Part shown: in pieces, positions 18,196 through 26,814 of the stretch
Position numbering within the stretch: position 1 is the first letter of the stretch
How the letters are laid out: each line of letters starts with the position of its first letter
DNA from: JADLGL01 sp963823045
GTDB taxonomy: Bacteria > Pseudomonadota > Alphaproteobacteria > Rhizobiales > Kaistiaceae
Length of the DNA: 64,000 bases
Assembly: GCA_963823045.1 (NCBI GenBank)
Contig: CAWGKA010000012.1
Span: 558,001 to 622,000, forward strand
Reading direction: 5' to 3'
Translations under genes and position numbers: made by a program
The notes under the pieces: model-generated
What the model was told of the DNA's origin: nothing
Databases searched by the model: none
The model's input: the letters and a program-made list of their open reading frames with translations, nothing else

Positions 18196-18751
18196 TCAGT
18201 TCGGGGGCGCCTGCGCTTCGGCGGCCGCCTTCAGAAGCTGGCGCGAAAAGGCGTCATAGGCGTCGTTGCCCCACAGCACGAAGCGGATGACGATTGACGC
18301 TTTGGAGAAGCGGCGCCGCGGCGGCGACCGCGCGGGTCGCAACCTCGGCGGCCTCCTCGACCGGATAGCCAAAGACGCCGGTCGAGATTGCCGGGAAAGC
18401 GATCGAGGCGATCGCGGCCTCCTCTGCGAGGTCGAGCGCATTGATGTGGCAGGCGGCGAGGATCTCGCCGGACGGTTCGTCGCGACCGTAAACCGGTCCC
18501 AGCGCGTGGATGACGTAGCGGTTCGGTAGGTCGAAGGCTTCGGTGATGACGGCCTCGCCGGGGGCGATCGGCGCCAGCGGCGCGCAGGCCTCGGCGAGTT
18601 TCGGACCTGCAGCGCGATGGATGGCGCCGGCGACCCCACCGCCGGGCATCAGTTCGGCATTTGCCGCGTTGACGATGGCGTCAACGTCCGGCTGGTCGAC
18701 GATGTCGCCGGGAATGCACTGAAGCGTGACGCCGCCAAGCGCGATTCTCAT
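18196..18751 (-). CDS. Macrodomain protein (ADP-ribose binding / O-acetyl-ADP-ribose deacetylase type)
   Basis: About 184 residues. It has the macrodomain signature 'IVNAANAELMPGGGVAGAIH' (residues about 26-45), 'GEAVITEAFDLPNRYVIHAL', and the second loop 'SIAFPAISTGVFGYPVEEAA', which binds the distal ribose and phosphate. After 'RAVAAAAP' one extra base must be removed; the protein then continues 'SKASIVIRFVLWGNDAYDAF' to the stop at 18196. The length of 556 is a multiple of three plus one. Macrodomains of this class (YmdB-like) bind ADP-ribose and deacetylate O-acetyl-ADP-ribose or remove ADP-ribosyl groups from protein. It stands alone between coiled-coil protein genes. Confidence 0.85.
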
Positions 18752-18889
18752 CGAGCATCTCCGCTCGCGAATCGACAGAAGACAGGAGGGATGAGAACAC
18801 AGGGCGGCGGCGCATGGCCAGCCGTGGCATCAGATCAGAATAGCCGGGTCGTCCTTCGGGGCGGCCCGGCTTCTTTTTGCGTTTGGGGG

Positions 18890-20137
18890 TCAGCCGTTCT
18901 GCGCGGTGCGCTGCAGCGGGCGGCTGCGCCGCGACGAGGCGCGGCGGGCGCCGGATTTCGGGCCGTCGGATGTGGGCCCCGAGCCGGTGAGGGCGGCGAG
19001 TTCGGGGAGGCCCATGTCTTCCCTGTAGGAATTGGTGAGGCGCGACACCTCGCCGGCAATGTCGTTCAGCCGCTCGCGCAGCATGGCATTCTGGATGCGC
19101 TCGGCTTCCCAATCGTCGCCGGCGATGCGCTGCAATTCGGCATTCTCGGCGGCGAGCTTGGCGTGCTGCTCGTGCAGGGCGGCGAGTTCGCCGGCAAGGG
19201 CGTCGCGCTCGCTCTCTAGGTTGGCCATGGTGCGCTGCAGTTCCTCGGAGGGCTCGCGGCGGCCTAGCTCGTCGATCTCGATGAGCATCTGCGAGATCTT
19301 CGCCGAGGCGTCGGCGTTGGCCGCCTCGCTCTCCGTCAGGCGGTGCTCGAACTCGGCGAGGGCGTCGCTTCGCTCGGTTGCCTGCGCCTTGAGGCGTTCG
19401 ATCTCGCGGTCACGCGCGTCGATGTCGCCGATGCGCGCCTGATGCTCCTTCTCGGCGGTGGCGATCCGGCGCTCCAGGGTCTGAACCTGTTGGGCGGCGA
19501 CGGCCTTGGCGCTCTGCGCCTCCGACAGTTCGGTCTGCAGCTTGGTGCGCTCGATCTGCAGCGCCGTCTGCCGGGACTTGGCGGCGGCGAGATTGTCGCG
19601 GAGGTTCTCGATCTCGGTGCCCTTGGCGACGAGTTCGACGGTCTGCTCCTCATTGGCCGCGGAGGCGCGCTTCAGTGTTGACTCGACCTGCTCCAGGGCA
19701 CGGCTGCGTTCATCAAGCGTATGGCGAAGGGTGGCGAGTTCGGCCGTGGTCTCGGCGATGCGGTCTTCGCGGCGGTGGAGGAGGGTATGGAGTTCCCTCT
19801 CGCGCTCTTCCAGCTTCTCCAAGACCTCGACCCGCCGCGCCTGCTCTTCGGCAAGGCGGCTGATGAGGTCGCGCTTCTGGTTGATGTCGACCAGCTGCTG
19901 CCCGGCCTTCTCGCGGAGGTGTTCGACGGCCGTTTCGAGACGGCGCGCAGACATGGCGAATTCAGCGCGTAGCTGGTCCTTGTCGGCCTGGATTTCGGCG
20001 AGATTGGCGGGGACCGCGTGTTCGATCCTGGCGCGGGTCAAACGCACCGCGCGGCGCCACAAGATCGGTGCGATCATCAGCGCCAGGAGGCCGGCGGTTG
20101 CCAGGCCGAGGACGAAATACATGCCCAATTCGATCAA
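18890..20137 (-). CDS. Membrane-anchored long coiled-coil protein
   Basis: A protein of 415 residues. One N-terminal membrane helix (MYFVLGLATAGLLALMIAPI, residues 6-25) precedes a short basic stretch and about 340 residues of almost unbroken coiled coil (heptads rich in Leu, Glu, Ala and Arg, for example the EVLEKLEERERELHTLL segment). The C-terminal tail is disordered and basic (GARRASSRRSRPL). I do not recognise a named family. Similar anchored coiled-coil proteins lie near the chpT/ctrA locus in Rhizobiales. A scaffolding or polarity role is possible but not shown. It lies downstream of eipA on the same strand, 116 bases apart. Confidence 0.65.
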   Translation of the reverse strand: MIELGMYFVLGLATAGLLALMIAPILWRRAVRLTRARIEHAVPANLAEIQADKDQLRAEFAMSARRLETAVEHLREKAGQQLVDINQKRDLISRLAEEQARRVEVLEKLEERERELHTLLHRREDRIAETTAELATLRHTLDERSRALEQVESTLKRASAANEEQTVELVAKGTEIENLRDNLAAAKSRQTALQIERTKLQTELSEAQSAKAVAAQQVQTLERRIATAEKEHQARIGDIDARDREIERLKAQATERSDALAEFEHRLTESEAANADASAKISQMLIEIDELGRREPSEELQRTMANLESERDALAGELAALHEQHAKLAAENAELQRIAGDDWEAERIQNAMLRERLNDIAGEVSRLTNSYREDMGLPELAALTGSGPTSDGPKSGARRASSRRSRPLQRTAQNG

Positions 20138-20253
20138 GAATTCGGGTCTCCGATCGTGGCCTTCAGGATCGTGGCCGGAACCCCCGGCTCACGCTGTTCC
20201 CCTCCAATTGATACGCCAATATTGCGGAAGTCCAATGAAGCTTATGAATTTGG

Positions 20254-20832
20254 CTAAAATGGAATCCAGGTCGGCTGATCGGTGAACTTGAGATAGCCCA
20301 GCGAAACGCCGAGGCGCGCCCCGACGCCGGACACGATGTTAACGATCGTGACGCCGTTCCAGCTCATCACGGTCATGCCCACGCCGCCGACGACATAGGC
20401 TGTGCCGGCAACGCCCGGGAAGCGCTGATAGAGCGCGTCGACGGTCGGCAGGCCATAGACCAGCATCATCGTCTGCGAGGCATCGGCGCCGATATCGAAG
20501 CCAATCGACGGCCCCTGCCAGTAGACCGGGTAGGTGCCCATGTTCTGGGTGTAGAGCGTTCCTTCGCCAAAGCGGACACCGCCAAAGAAGGCGCCGCCGA
20601 CAGTCCGGCCCAGCACATAGCCGTTAGGGAGGCCATAGCGGTTGATCGCCTCTTCGATCACGGCCGCGATGTTGCCCGCGACTTGTCCGAAGAAGCTGTT
20701 GCCCGCGGCCATCAGCTGGTCGGCGGTATATTCGTTGCGCGCTTGGGCGGCTGCCTTTTCGGTTGCCAGCCCGAAGATCGCCAGGGACAACAAAATGGCG
20801 CTCAGCCAACGTGACACAACAGAGCGAGGCAT
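20254..20832 (-). CDS. eipA: EipA-like DUF1134 envelope protein
   Basis: A protein of 192 residues with a signal peptide (residues 1-29, ending KAAAQA). It then shows the DUF1134 pattern: 'YTADQLMAAGNSFFGQVAGN', 'YGLPNGYVLGRTVGGAFFGG', 'VYWQGPSIGFDIGADASQTM', 'LVYGLPTVDALYQRFPGVAG' and 'ARLGVSLGYLKFTDQPTW'. In Brucella, EipA is a periplasmic protein of this family needed for envelope integrity, and its gene is under CtrA control. Here it is divergent from chpT, at the edge of the ctrA locus, which fits that link. No other function can be read from the sequence. Confidence 0.85.
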   Translation of the reverse strand: MPRSVVSRWLSAILLSLAIFGLATEKAAAQARNEYTADQLMAAGNSFFGQVAGNIAAVIEEAINRYGLPNGYVLGRTVGGAFFGGVRFGEGTLYTQNMGTYPVYWQGPSIGFDIGADASQTMMLVYGLPTVDALYQRFPGVAGTAYVVGGVGMTVMSWNGVTIVNIVSGVGARLGVSLGYLKFTDQPTWIPF

Positions 20833-21049
20833 CGGATGGTTCTCCCTTTATGCGGACGTTCGTTGCTGCGCCGCCGAAGACCGGTCCGATTTCGACCAAA
20901 TCAACGCCGACACCGGTCTCCTAATTTAGATCAATCTGGTGGATGCGTCGAACCTGGTCTGGTTGGTTGGCAGGTTCGATGATCGCATGTATCGGGGTCG
21001 ATGTCGCGGTGGCGGCGCGATTCGAATGGCGACGAAAGGACAATGCGGC

Positions 21050-21697
21050 ATGGTCGAAGTGACGGAACTGGAAGCGCATGACCTTGCGGCCCTCCTGTGC
21101 AGCCGGGTTTGTCACGACATTATCTCACCGGTCGGCGCCATCACCAACGGCCTGGAGGTCTTGGAAGAGGAAGATGGCGAAGAGATGAAGGCGATTGCCT
21201 TCGATCTCATCCGCAAGAGCGCCACCCAGGCGTCCGCCAAGCTGCAATTCGCCCGGCTGGCCTTCGGGGCCGCCGGCTCCGCCGGTGCCGAGATTGACCT
21301 CGCCGATGCCGAGAAAGTGGCTCGGGGGCTGATGGAGAGCGAGAAGGCGGAGCTGAGTTGGGAAGCGCCCAGGGCGCTGATGAGCAAGAACCGCGTCAAA
21401 CTCCTGCTCAACATGCTGCTGATCGCTGTCGCCGCCGTGCCGCGCGGCGGCACGATCAAGGTGACGGTGACGGAACCGGTCGACGCGCCGACCTTCCGGA
21501 TGGAGTGCTCCGGGCCGAATGCCCGCGTGCCATCCTCGCTCGAGCACCTCGTGCCGGGCGACATAGCCGGCGAGACGATCGACGCCCATGCGGTGCAGCC
21601 CTACTACACCGGCCTCCTGGCTCGGCTGAGCCGAATGCGCGTCGCCGGTGCCCTCGAGGGCGAATTGGTTGTGATTACTGCACGCCCTGTCGGCTGA
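21050..21697 (+). CDS. chpT: Histidine phosphotransferase ChpT
   Basis: A protein of 215 residues from ATG 21050. It opens 'ELEAHDLAALLCSRVCHDII' and continues with 'SPVGAITNGLEVLEE'; the His in CHD is the phosphorylated residue of ChpT. The rest is a degenerate HATPase-like fold (ALMSKNRVKLLLNMLLIAVA) and ends 'LARLSRMRVAGALEGELVVI'. ChpT dimers take phosphate from the CckA receiver domain and pass it to CtrA and CpdR, so this protein should phosphorylate the CtrA encoded 2.3 kb away. Genes for further signalling proteins follow in the same direction with short gaps. cckA itself is not in the window. Confidence 0.9.
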   Translation: MVEVTELEAHDLAALLCSRVCHDIISPVGAITNGLEVLEEEDGEEMKAIAFDLIRKSATQASAKLQFARLAFGAAGSAGAEIDLADAEKVARGLMESEKAELSWEAPRALMSKNRVKLLLNMLLIAVAAVPRGGTIKVTVTEPVDAPTFRMECSGPNARVPSSLEHLVPGDIAGETIDAHAVQPYYTGLLARLSRMRVAGALEGELVVITARPVG

Positions 21698-21819
21698 ATC
21701 TCATCCACCACCCGCAGCATTTTAGCGTCTCTTAACCAATCCGGCCGATCTTGGCGGCAAGGAATCGACGGCTCTCATCCGCCGCCGATGACGCGATTCT
21801 CACGATCGGCCGAGGCGGA

Positions 21820-22494
21820 ATGGCGCAATTCCGGAGTGATATCGACGATAGTGCAGCTGCCCCATCGGCGCGCCTTTGGTCGCTGCCCTCGGCGCTGCTG
21901 CATCTGAAAGCATTTGCCGCCGATCGCGCCGGCCAGCTCGGTAAGAGCGCTTCGCTCGACGTTCGGTGTCCGGCGATCCTGGTGCGCCAGTCGATCATCG
22001 ATGCTGTCATCCCAAGCCTGGTTCAACTGCTGCGGAATGCGGTCGAGCATGGCGTCGAGGATACGACCGAGCGCCTCATTCTCGGCAAGTCGCTGTCGGC
22101 GACGCTGACACTCGACGCCTCGATCGACGCCCATGCCCTGGTCTTCATCATTAGCGATGACGGGCGGGGCATCGATGAGGGAAGGGCAGAGCAACTGCGC
22201 ACGGAAAGCCTCGCCGTTTCGTCCGAGGGTCTTCATGTGGTGGCCGGCGATGCCTGGCGGGCACTCCTGCTTCGCCACGGCGTTGCCGTCGGCGGCGGCC
22301 GCAGTGCTGCCGCATCGGGTCTGAAGCGGGCTACGGCGCGCCTGGCAGGGATCGGCGGTCGCATTGCCTTGCGTACGCGGCGCGGGGCGGGGACGGCCTT
22401 GGTCGTTACAATCCCGACGCATGGCGACGGCAACATCGTGGTTGCCGACAGCGGTAAGCAGCTACTTGGCGTGACGACCGTGGCCTCTGCGTGA
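21820..22494 (+). CDS. CheA-like ATPase domain protein, truncated architecture
   Basis: A GHKL ATPase domain of 224 residues from ATG 21820; TTG 21751 would add 23 residues. The N-box is 'LVQLLRNAVEHGVEDTTERL', which matches CheA rather than ordinary sensor kinases. The G1 box is 'VFIISDDGRGIDEGRAEQLR', and the G2 region is weak ('GGGRSAAASGLKRATARLAG'). The protein lacks the CheA P1 histidine domain, the dimerisation domain and the CheW-like domain, so it cannot work as a normal chemotaxis kinase. Its place between chpT and two receiver genes suggests a regulator in the CtrA locus, perhaps acting in trans. This is inference. Confidence 0.65.
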   Translation: MAQFRSDIDDSAAAPSARLWSLPSALLHLKAFAADRAGQLGKSASLDVRCPAILVRQSIIDAVIPSLVQLLRNAVEHGVEDTTERLILGKSLSATLTLDASIDAHALVFIISDDGRGIDEGRAEQLRTESLAVSSEGLHVVAGDAWRALLLRHGVAVGGGRSAAASGLKRATARLAGIGGRIALRTRRGAGTALVVTIPTHGDGNIVVADSGKQLLGVTTVASA

Positions 22495-22504
22495 GGGAAT
22501 GACG

Positions 22505-22870
22505 ATGCCGCATTTCCTCGTAGCCGACAATTCGAACGTCATCCGCAAGGTCGCGCGGCGCATTTGCGAGGATTTTTCCTTCACCGTCTCCGAAGCCGAG
22601 AATGGCGAGCAGGCGCTCGAGGAATGCCGCCGGCAAATGCCCGACGCCATCCTCGTCGACTGGCACATGCCGGTGATGGACGGGCTCGAATTCATTCGCG
22701 AATTGCGGGCCATGGAAGGGGGGAAGGACCCGAAGGTCATCTTCTGCCTCACCGAATTCAATATCGCTCATATCGCGCGCGCCAAGCGTGCCGGGGCCGA
22801 CGATCACATGCTGAAACCCTTTGACAAGGAAGTCATGGAAACCAAACTGCACGAGGTCGGCGCCCTGTGA
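22505..22870 (+). CDS. Single-domain response regulator
   Basis: A protein of 121-123 residues; ATG 22499 or ATG 22505, the latter having the better spacing to GAGGG. Receiver fold: acidic pair near the start (FLVADNSN), the phospho-acceptor Asp in 'DAILVDWHMPVMDGLEFIRE', Thr in 'VIFCLTEFN', and Lys in 'HMLKPFDKEV'. No output domain. It overlaps the next gene by GTGA and follows the CheA-like gene by 10 bases, so the set is probably one operon with chpT. It may receive phosphate from ChpT or from a kinase elsewhere; neither is shown. Confidence 0.82.
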   Translation: MPHFLVADNSNVIRKVARRICEDFSFTVSEAENGEQALEECRRQMPDAILVDWHMPVMDGLEFIRELRAMEGGKDPKVIFCLTEFNIAHIARAKRAGADDHMLKPFDKEVMETKLHEVGAL

Positions 22871-23313
22871 GCGGTGCGGCCGACCTTGAAAGAAAGACCG
22901 CCCCGCGGCGCGCGGCCCCGGTCACCAACCCCATCAGGGTGTTCCTTATTGATCCGGACATTGCCGCCGCGACGGCGTTGACCCGTGCCATCGACATGGA
23001 CCGGGAGCTTGCCGTGGTCGGCCTCTGCCGCGACCCGCGCCGAGCCGGGCGGGAAGCCGATCACTGTCAGCCAGACCTGGTGGCAATCCGCCTCGGCCTC
23101 GACGATGAGCGCTGCGTCCGGGTTCTGTCTGATCTCGCCGAAGGCAATGTCAAAGCCTGCGTCATCGTGCTTGGCGCCGCTGTGGGTGACAACCCGCACA
23201 GCGAGGCGAACATACTCAAGGGCCGCATCCGTTTGGTGGCCGAGGAGAATTTCGGCCTTCCGCCCGAGGCGCCGTCGCAGGTTCTGCCGCTCGGGGGCAA
23301 GCGCCTGCACTGA
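22867..23313 (+). CDS. Receiver-like protein lacking the phospho-acceptor Asp
   Basis: A protein of 148 residues from GTG 22867, overlapping the previous stop by four bases. After a disordered N-terminus, 'NPIRVFLIDPDIAAATALTR' and 'AIDMDRELAVVGLCRDP' look like the start of a CheB-type receiver. At the third strand, where the acceptor Asp should be, the sequence is 'PDLVAIRLGL', with Arg in its place. Thr and Lys positions are not conserved either. It is therefore a degenerate receiver, likely a binding partner and not a phosphorylated switch. It is the last gene of the chpT operon before a terminator. Confidence 0.6.
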   Translation: MSGAADLERKTAPRRAAPVTNPIRVFLIDPDIAAATALTRAIDMDRELAVVGLCRDPRRAGREADHCQPDLVAIRLGLDDERCVRVLSDLAEGNVKACVIVLGAAVGDNPHSEANILKGRIRLVAEENFGLPPEAPSQVLPLGGKRLH

Positions 23314-23343
23314 CCTCAAGCCGATGCGTTCCGATGTCGAAAA

Positions 23344-23368
23344 AAAAGCCCCGCTCGAGGCGGGGCTT
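23344..23368. terminator. Bidirectional hairpin terminator between chpT operon and ctrA
   Basis: A perfect 10-base stem, AAAGCCCCGC / GCGGGGCTTT, with a five-base loop (TCGAG), preceded by a run of A and followed by TTT. It lies between two convergent transcription units (stops at 23313 and 23392), so it can end both. Confidence 0.85.
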
Positions 23369-23391
23369 TGTCGTTTCGGAGGCCGTGCCCT

Positions 23392-24093
23392 TTAGGCGCT
23401 GGCCTTGAGCTCGTGTTCGTCCGGCTCACGCAGCACATAGCCGCGGCCCCACACGGTCTCGATATAGTTCTGGCCGCCGGTTGCCGCTGCGAGCTTCTTG
23501 CGCAGCTTGCAGATGAAGACGTCGATGATCTTCAGCTCCGGCTCGTCCATGCCGCCATAGAGATGATTGAGGAACATCTCCTTGGTGAGCGTGGTGCCTT
23601 TGCGGAGGCTCAGGAGTTCCAGCATCTGGTACTCCTTGCCGGTCAGATGCACCCGCTGGCCGTTCACTTCGACGGTCTTGGTGTCGAGATTGACCGACAG
23701 CTCGCCAGTGTTGATCACCGACTGGGCGTGGCCCTTCGAACGGCGGACAATGGCGTGGATGCGCGCTATCAGCTCGTCCTTGTGGAACGGCTTAGTCATA
23801 TAGTCGTCGGCGCCAAAGCCCAGGCCGCGCACCTTGTCCTCGATACCGGCGAGGCCGGAGAGGATGAGAATGGGCGTCTTGACCTTAGATACGCGCAGCG
23901 TCCGCAGCACCTCATATCCCGACATATCCGGCAGGTTCAGGTCCAGCAGGATGATGTCGTAGTCGTAGAGCTTGCCGAGATCGACACCCTCTTCGCCGAG
24001 ATCGGTGGTGTAGACGTTGAAGTCCTCAGACTTCAGCATCAGCTCGATGCTTTGCGCAGTAGCGCTGTCGTCCTCGATCAGCAGAACTCGCAT
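23392..24093 (-). CDS. ctrA: Cell-cycle master response regulator CtrA
   Basis: A protein of 233 residues from ATG 24093. The receiver domain has 'MRVLLIEDDSATAQSIELML', acceptor Asp in 'YDIILLDLNLPDMSGYEVLR', and 'DDYMTKPFHKDELIARIHAI'. The OmpR-type winged helix has 'HLTGKEYQMLELLSLRKGTT', 'LTKEMFLNHLYGGMDEPELK' and 'IIDVFICKLRKKLAAATGGQ', which are nearly identical to CtrA across the class. CtrA blocks replication initiation and activates division, motility and envelope genes; it is phosphorylated through CckA-ChpT and antagonised by SciP, both branches being represented here (chpT at 21.0 kb, sciP at 41.4 kb). The usual hydrophobic C-terminal degradation signal is seen only as the ending 'LKASA'. 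Confidence 0.97.
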   Translation of the reverse strand: MRVLLIEDDSATAQSIELMLKSEDFNVYTTDLGEEGVDLGKLYDYDIILLDLNLPDMSGYEVLRTLRVSKVKTPILILSGLAGIEDKVRGLGFGADDYMTKPFHKDELIARIHAIVRRSKGHAQSVINTGELSVNLDTKTVEVNGQRVHLTGKEYQMLELLSLRKGTTLTKEMFLNHLYGGMDEPELKIIDVFICKLRKKLAAATGGQNYIETVWGRGYVLREPDEHELKASA

Positions 24094-24525
24094 GCCGTTT
24101 TCCTCGATTGCAGGCCCAGAGTCTGCCACCAGCCGTCGATTACGGCTGGCCCAAGGAGTGCGTATCGCCCCAATTCGCCGCCCCCGTGCCTTGTGGTTAA
24201 CAGATACTGATTCCAGGGCAAACATCCTTCAGGCTTCCTGTTGAAAAACTACGCCATCAGATTGAAAGAAACTAATGAATCCTGATTCAAAACGCTTCAC
24301 ATTCGACCTTAAGATCTCTGTCTAACCGACTCTGCCAACTCATCGATTGGATCGCGTTTGTCGTCAGTCGGTTTACTCGACCTTAAGTCCTTGCCCTGAT
24401 GATTAACGCGAGACGTAAACGAAGGGTTACCGGACCGCGGATTCGGCATCAAGAAGCGTGCATGATACGGACCGGAGTGGAACGGAAAGCGTAGCTGAAG
24501 GCGTGGCGTGGGGGACTGAAGGCAA
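24094..24525. promoter_or_regulatory. ctrA / fliJ divergent control region with GANTC sites and direct repeats
   Basis: This region of 432 bases has no gene. It contains four CcrM-type GANTC sites: GATTC 24209-24213, GAATC 24277-24281, GATTC 24284-24288 and GATTC 24440-24444. The middle pair is separated by two bases. The 11-mer TCGACCTTAAG occurs twice in direct orientation (24303-24313 and 24377-24387). TTAAC elements are present at 24197-24201 and 24402-24406. In Caulobacter a GANTC in the ctrA P1 promoter makes transcription methylation-dependent, and CtrA binds TTAA elements in its own promoter; both controls are plausible here. Exact promoters were not assigned. Confidence 0.6.
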
Positions 24526-24891
24526 ATGAAGACGCGTGAGAGTATGGTCCGTCTGAAGCGCTTCCAGGTCGAGGAGAAGCGTCGTCAGGTCCAGCAGATC
24601 GAGAGCATGGTCGCGGAGTTCGATCGTATGTCGAACGAACTCGATATGCAGATCAGCGCCGAGCAGGAACGGACCGGCATCTTCGACACGAACCACTTCG
24701 CCTATTCGACGTTCGCTCGGGCGGCCGTGCAGCGGCGCGACAATCTGAAGGCCTCGGCTGCCGAATTGCGTCAGCAGCAGGACGCGGCGCTCGAGGACTT
24801 GGCGGCTGCTGAGGAAGAGCTCGAGAAGATGGAGGCCCTCGCCGAGCGCGATCAGGGCCACCGTCCGGAGAAGACCGAGCGGGTCGCCTAG
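24526..24891 (+). CDS. fliJ: FliJ-like flagellar export protein
   Basis: A protein of 121 residues, almost entirely helical coiled coil: 'ESMVRLKRFQVEEKRRQVQQ', 'IESMVAEFDRMSNELDMQI', then 'TFARAAVQRRDNLKASAAEL'. This is the FliJ pattern of rhizobia, where the gene commonly sits next to ctrA. FliJ is a soluble part of the flagellar type III export ATPase complex, working with FliI and FliH. No other flagellar gene is in the window, so the assignment rests on sequence pattern and position. Confidence 0.7.
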   Translation: MKTRESMVRLKRFQVEEKRRQVQQIESMVAEFDRMSNELDMQISAEQERTGIFDTNHFAYSTFARAAVQRRDNLKASAAELRQQQDAALEDLAAAEEELEKMEALAERDQGHRPEKTERVA

Positions 24892-25075
24892 CGGCGCGAC
24901 ATGGCTAACGCGATCTGATGGGGAAGGGAGGAATTTGACCGATACCCCCGTCTTTCTGAGATCGAATTAGCACTCCCGAAAGAGTTGGAATAGTACACAA
25001 GAAACGTAGCGCCAGGCACAACGGGCGCCGTAATCTCGTGCGCGTCGCTCGGCGGCGCGAGGAAATTTGCCTCCG

Positions 25076-25447
25076 ATGTCAAAAACCGTGCTTGTCGTGG
25101 AAGACAATGAGCTCAACATGAAGCTCTTCCACGACCTTCTCGAAGCGAGCGGCTACGACACCATTCAGACGCGTAGCGGCCTGGAGGCGATCGACCTGGC
25201 GCGCGAGCATCATCCCGACCTGATCCTGATGGATATCCAGCTGCCGGAGGTGTCGGGGCTGGAGGTGACGAAGTGGATCAAGGAGGATGACGATCTTCGG
25301 TCCATTCCGATCATCGCCGTCACCGCTTTCGCCATGAAGGGTGACGAGGAGCGCATTCGACAGGGCGGCTGCGAGGCCTATCTGTCCAAACCAATATCAG
25401 TAGGCAAATTCATCGAGACGGTGAAAGCCTATCTCGGCGAGGCGTAG
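25076..25447 (+). CDS. divK: Response regulator DivK
   Basis: A protein of 123 residues from ATG 25076, a single receiver domain. It reads 'KTVLVVEDNELNMKLFHDLL', 'EASGYDTIQTRSGLEAIDLA', acceptor Asp in 'PDLILMDIQLPEVSGLEVTK', Thr in 'IIAVTAFAMKGDEERIRQGG' and Lys in 'CEAYLSKPISVGKFIETVKA'. The ELNMKLF and AMKGDEERI segments are typical of DivK. DivK-phosphate acts on the DivL-CckA pathway and so controls ChpT and CtrA. pleD follows after four bases, the same arrangement as in Caulobacter and rhizobia. Confidence 0.95.
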   Translation: MSKTVLVVEDNELNMKLFHDLLEASGYDTIQTRSGLEAIDLAREHHPDLILMDIQLPEVSGLEVTKWIKEDDDLRSIPIIAVTAFAMKGDEERIRQGGCEAYLSKPISVGKFIETVKAYLGEA

Positions 25448-25451
25448 GTCA

Positions 25452-26814
25452 ATGAGCGCCCGCATCCTCATCGTCGACGACGTTCCCGCCAATGTGAAGC
25501 TTCTCGAGGCGCGCCTCACCGCCGAGTATTTCGACGTGGTGGTGGCCAGCAACGGCCCTGAAGCGCTCGACATCTGCCTCAAGGGACAATGCGACGTCGT
25601 CCTGCTCGACGTGATCATGCCTGGTATGGACGGGTTCGAGGTCTGCCGCCGGCTGAAGGCCGATCCGGCGACGATGAATTTGCCGGTGGTGATGATCACG
25701 GCGCTCGACAGTCCCGCCGATCGCGTTGCCGGGCTCGAAGCGGGCGCCGACGACTTCCTCACCAAGCCGGTGAAGGATCTCGCCCTCACGGCCCGGGTGC
25801 GCAGCCTGGCACGGCTCAAGATGTTGACCGACGAGTTGGGAGCCCGGGCTGCCACGACGACGCAGATGGAAATCGGAGACTGGTCCATCGACGACACTTT
25901 GCCGGGCAAGATCCTGCTCGTCGATGATCGCGAAGTCGTCGCGCGAGGGGATCGTCAATTATCTGAAGAAGGCTCACGAGGTTACCGTCGAGGGCGATCC
26001 TCAGGAGGCGCTGTTCAAGGCCGCCGAGAACGATTTCGACCTGGCGCTGGTGAGCCTCGACTCCGCCAAGCATGACGGCCTTCGCCTGTGTTCGCAGCTA
26101 CGCTCGCTGGATCGCACCCGGACGCTGCCGATTCTCGCCATCGACGGACCGGATGAGGAACAGCGCCTGATGCGCGCGCTCGATCTCGGCGTCAACGATT
26201 ACATTCTTCGCCCCATCGATCGGAACGAGCTGCTGGCGCGCGTGCGCACGCAAATTCGCCGCAAGCGCTACACCGACCGCCTGCGCGACAACATGCAGCT
26301 GACGCTGGAGATGGCGATCACCGACAGCCTTACCGGGCTGCACAATCGCCGCTATTTCGAGCGCCATCTGGCGACGCTGGTCGACCAGGCGACGACGCGC
26401 GGCAGACCGCTTTCCCTGCTCATCATCGATATCGATCACTTCAAGGCCATCAACGATACCTATGGACATCTCGCCGGGGACAGGGTGTTGAAGGAGTTCG
26501 CGCGCCGTATCAATAGCGCGATCCGGGGCATCGATCTCGCCGGTCGCTTCGGCGGCGAAGAGTTCGTCATCGCCATGCCTGACACCAACATCTCGGTCGC
26601 CTATCTTGTCGCGGAGAGGTTGCGGTCGCTTATCTCGGCCGATCCGTTCAAGGTCGGCGACGATCATGATCCGATCGTTGTCACCGTCAGTATCGGCGTC
26701 AGTGCGATCGAGAGCCCCTCGGATACGCCGCTCGGCCTCCTGGCCCGGTCCGACGCCGCGCTCTATCAGGCCAAGCGCGGCGGACGGAACCGCGTGTCGT
26801 CGGCCGCGGCTTAG
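25452..26814 (+). CDS. pleD: Diguanylate cyclase response regulator PleD (one frame interruption)
   Basis: About 453 residues. The first receiver has acceptor Asp in 'CDVVLLDVIMPGMDGFEVCR'. The second, adaptor receiver is degenerate ('FDLALVSLDSAKHDGLRLCS'). The GGDEF domain reads 'MAITDSLTGLHNRRYFERHL', 'LLIIDIDHFKAINDTYGHLA' and 'GRFGGEEFVIAMP', with the RxxD inhibitory site as RGID five residues before GGEEF. The frame is broken in the GGGG run at about 25950; removing one G joins 'EVVARGIVNYLKKAH'. The length of 1363 is a multiple of three plus one, as expected. PleD makes c-di-GMP when phosphorylated and drives the swarmer-to-stalked or equivalent transition. It is the second gene of the divK operon. 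Confidence 0.93.
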
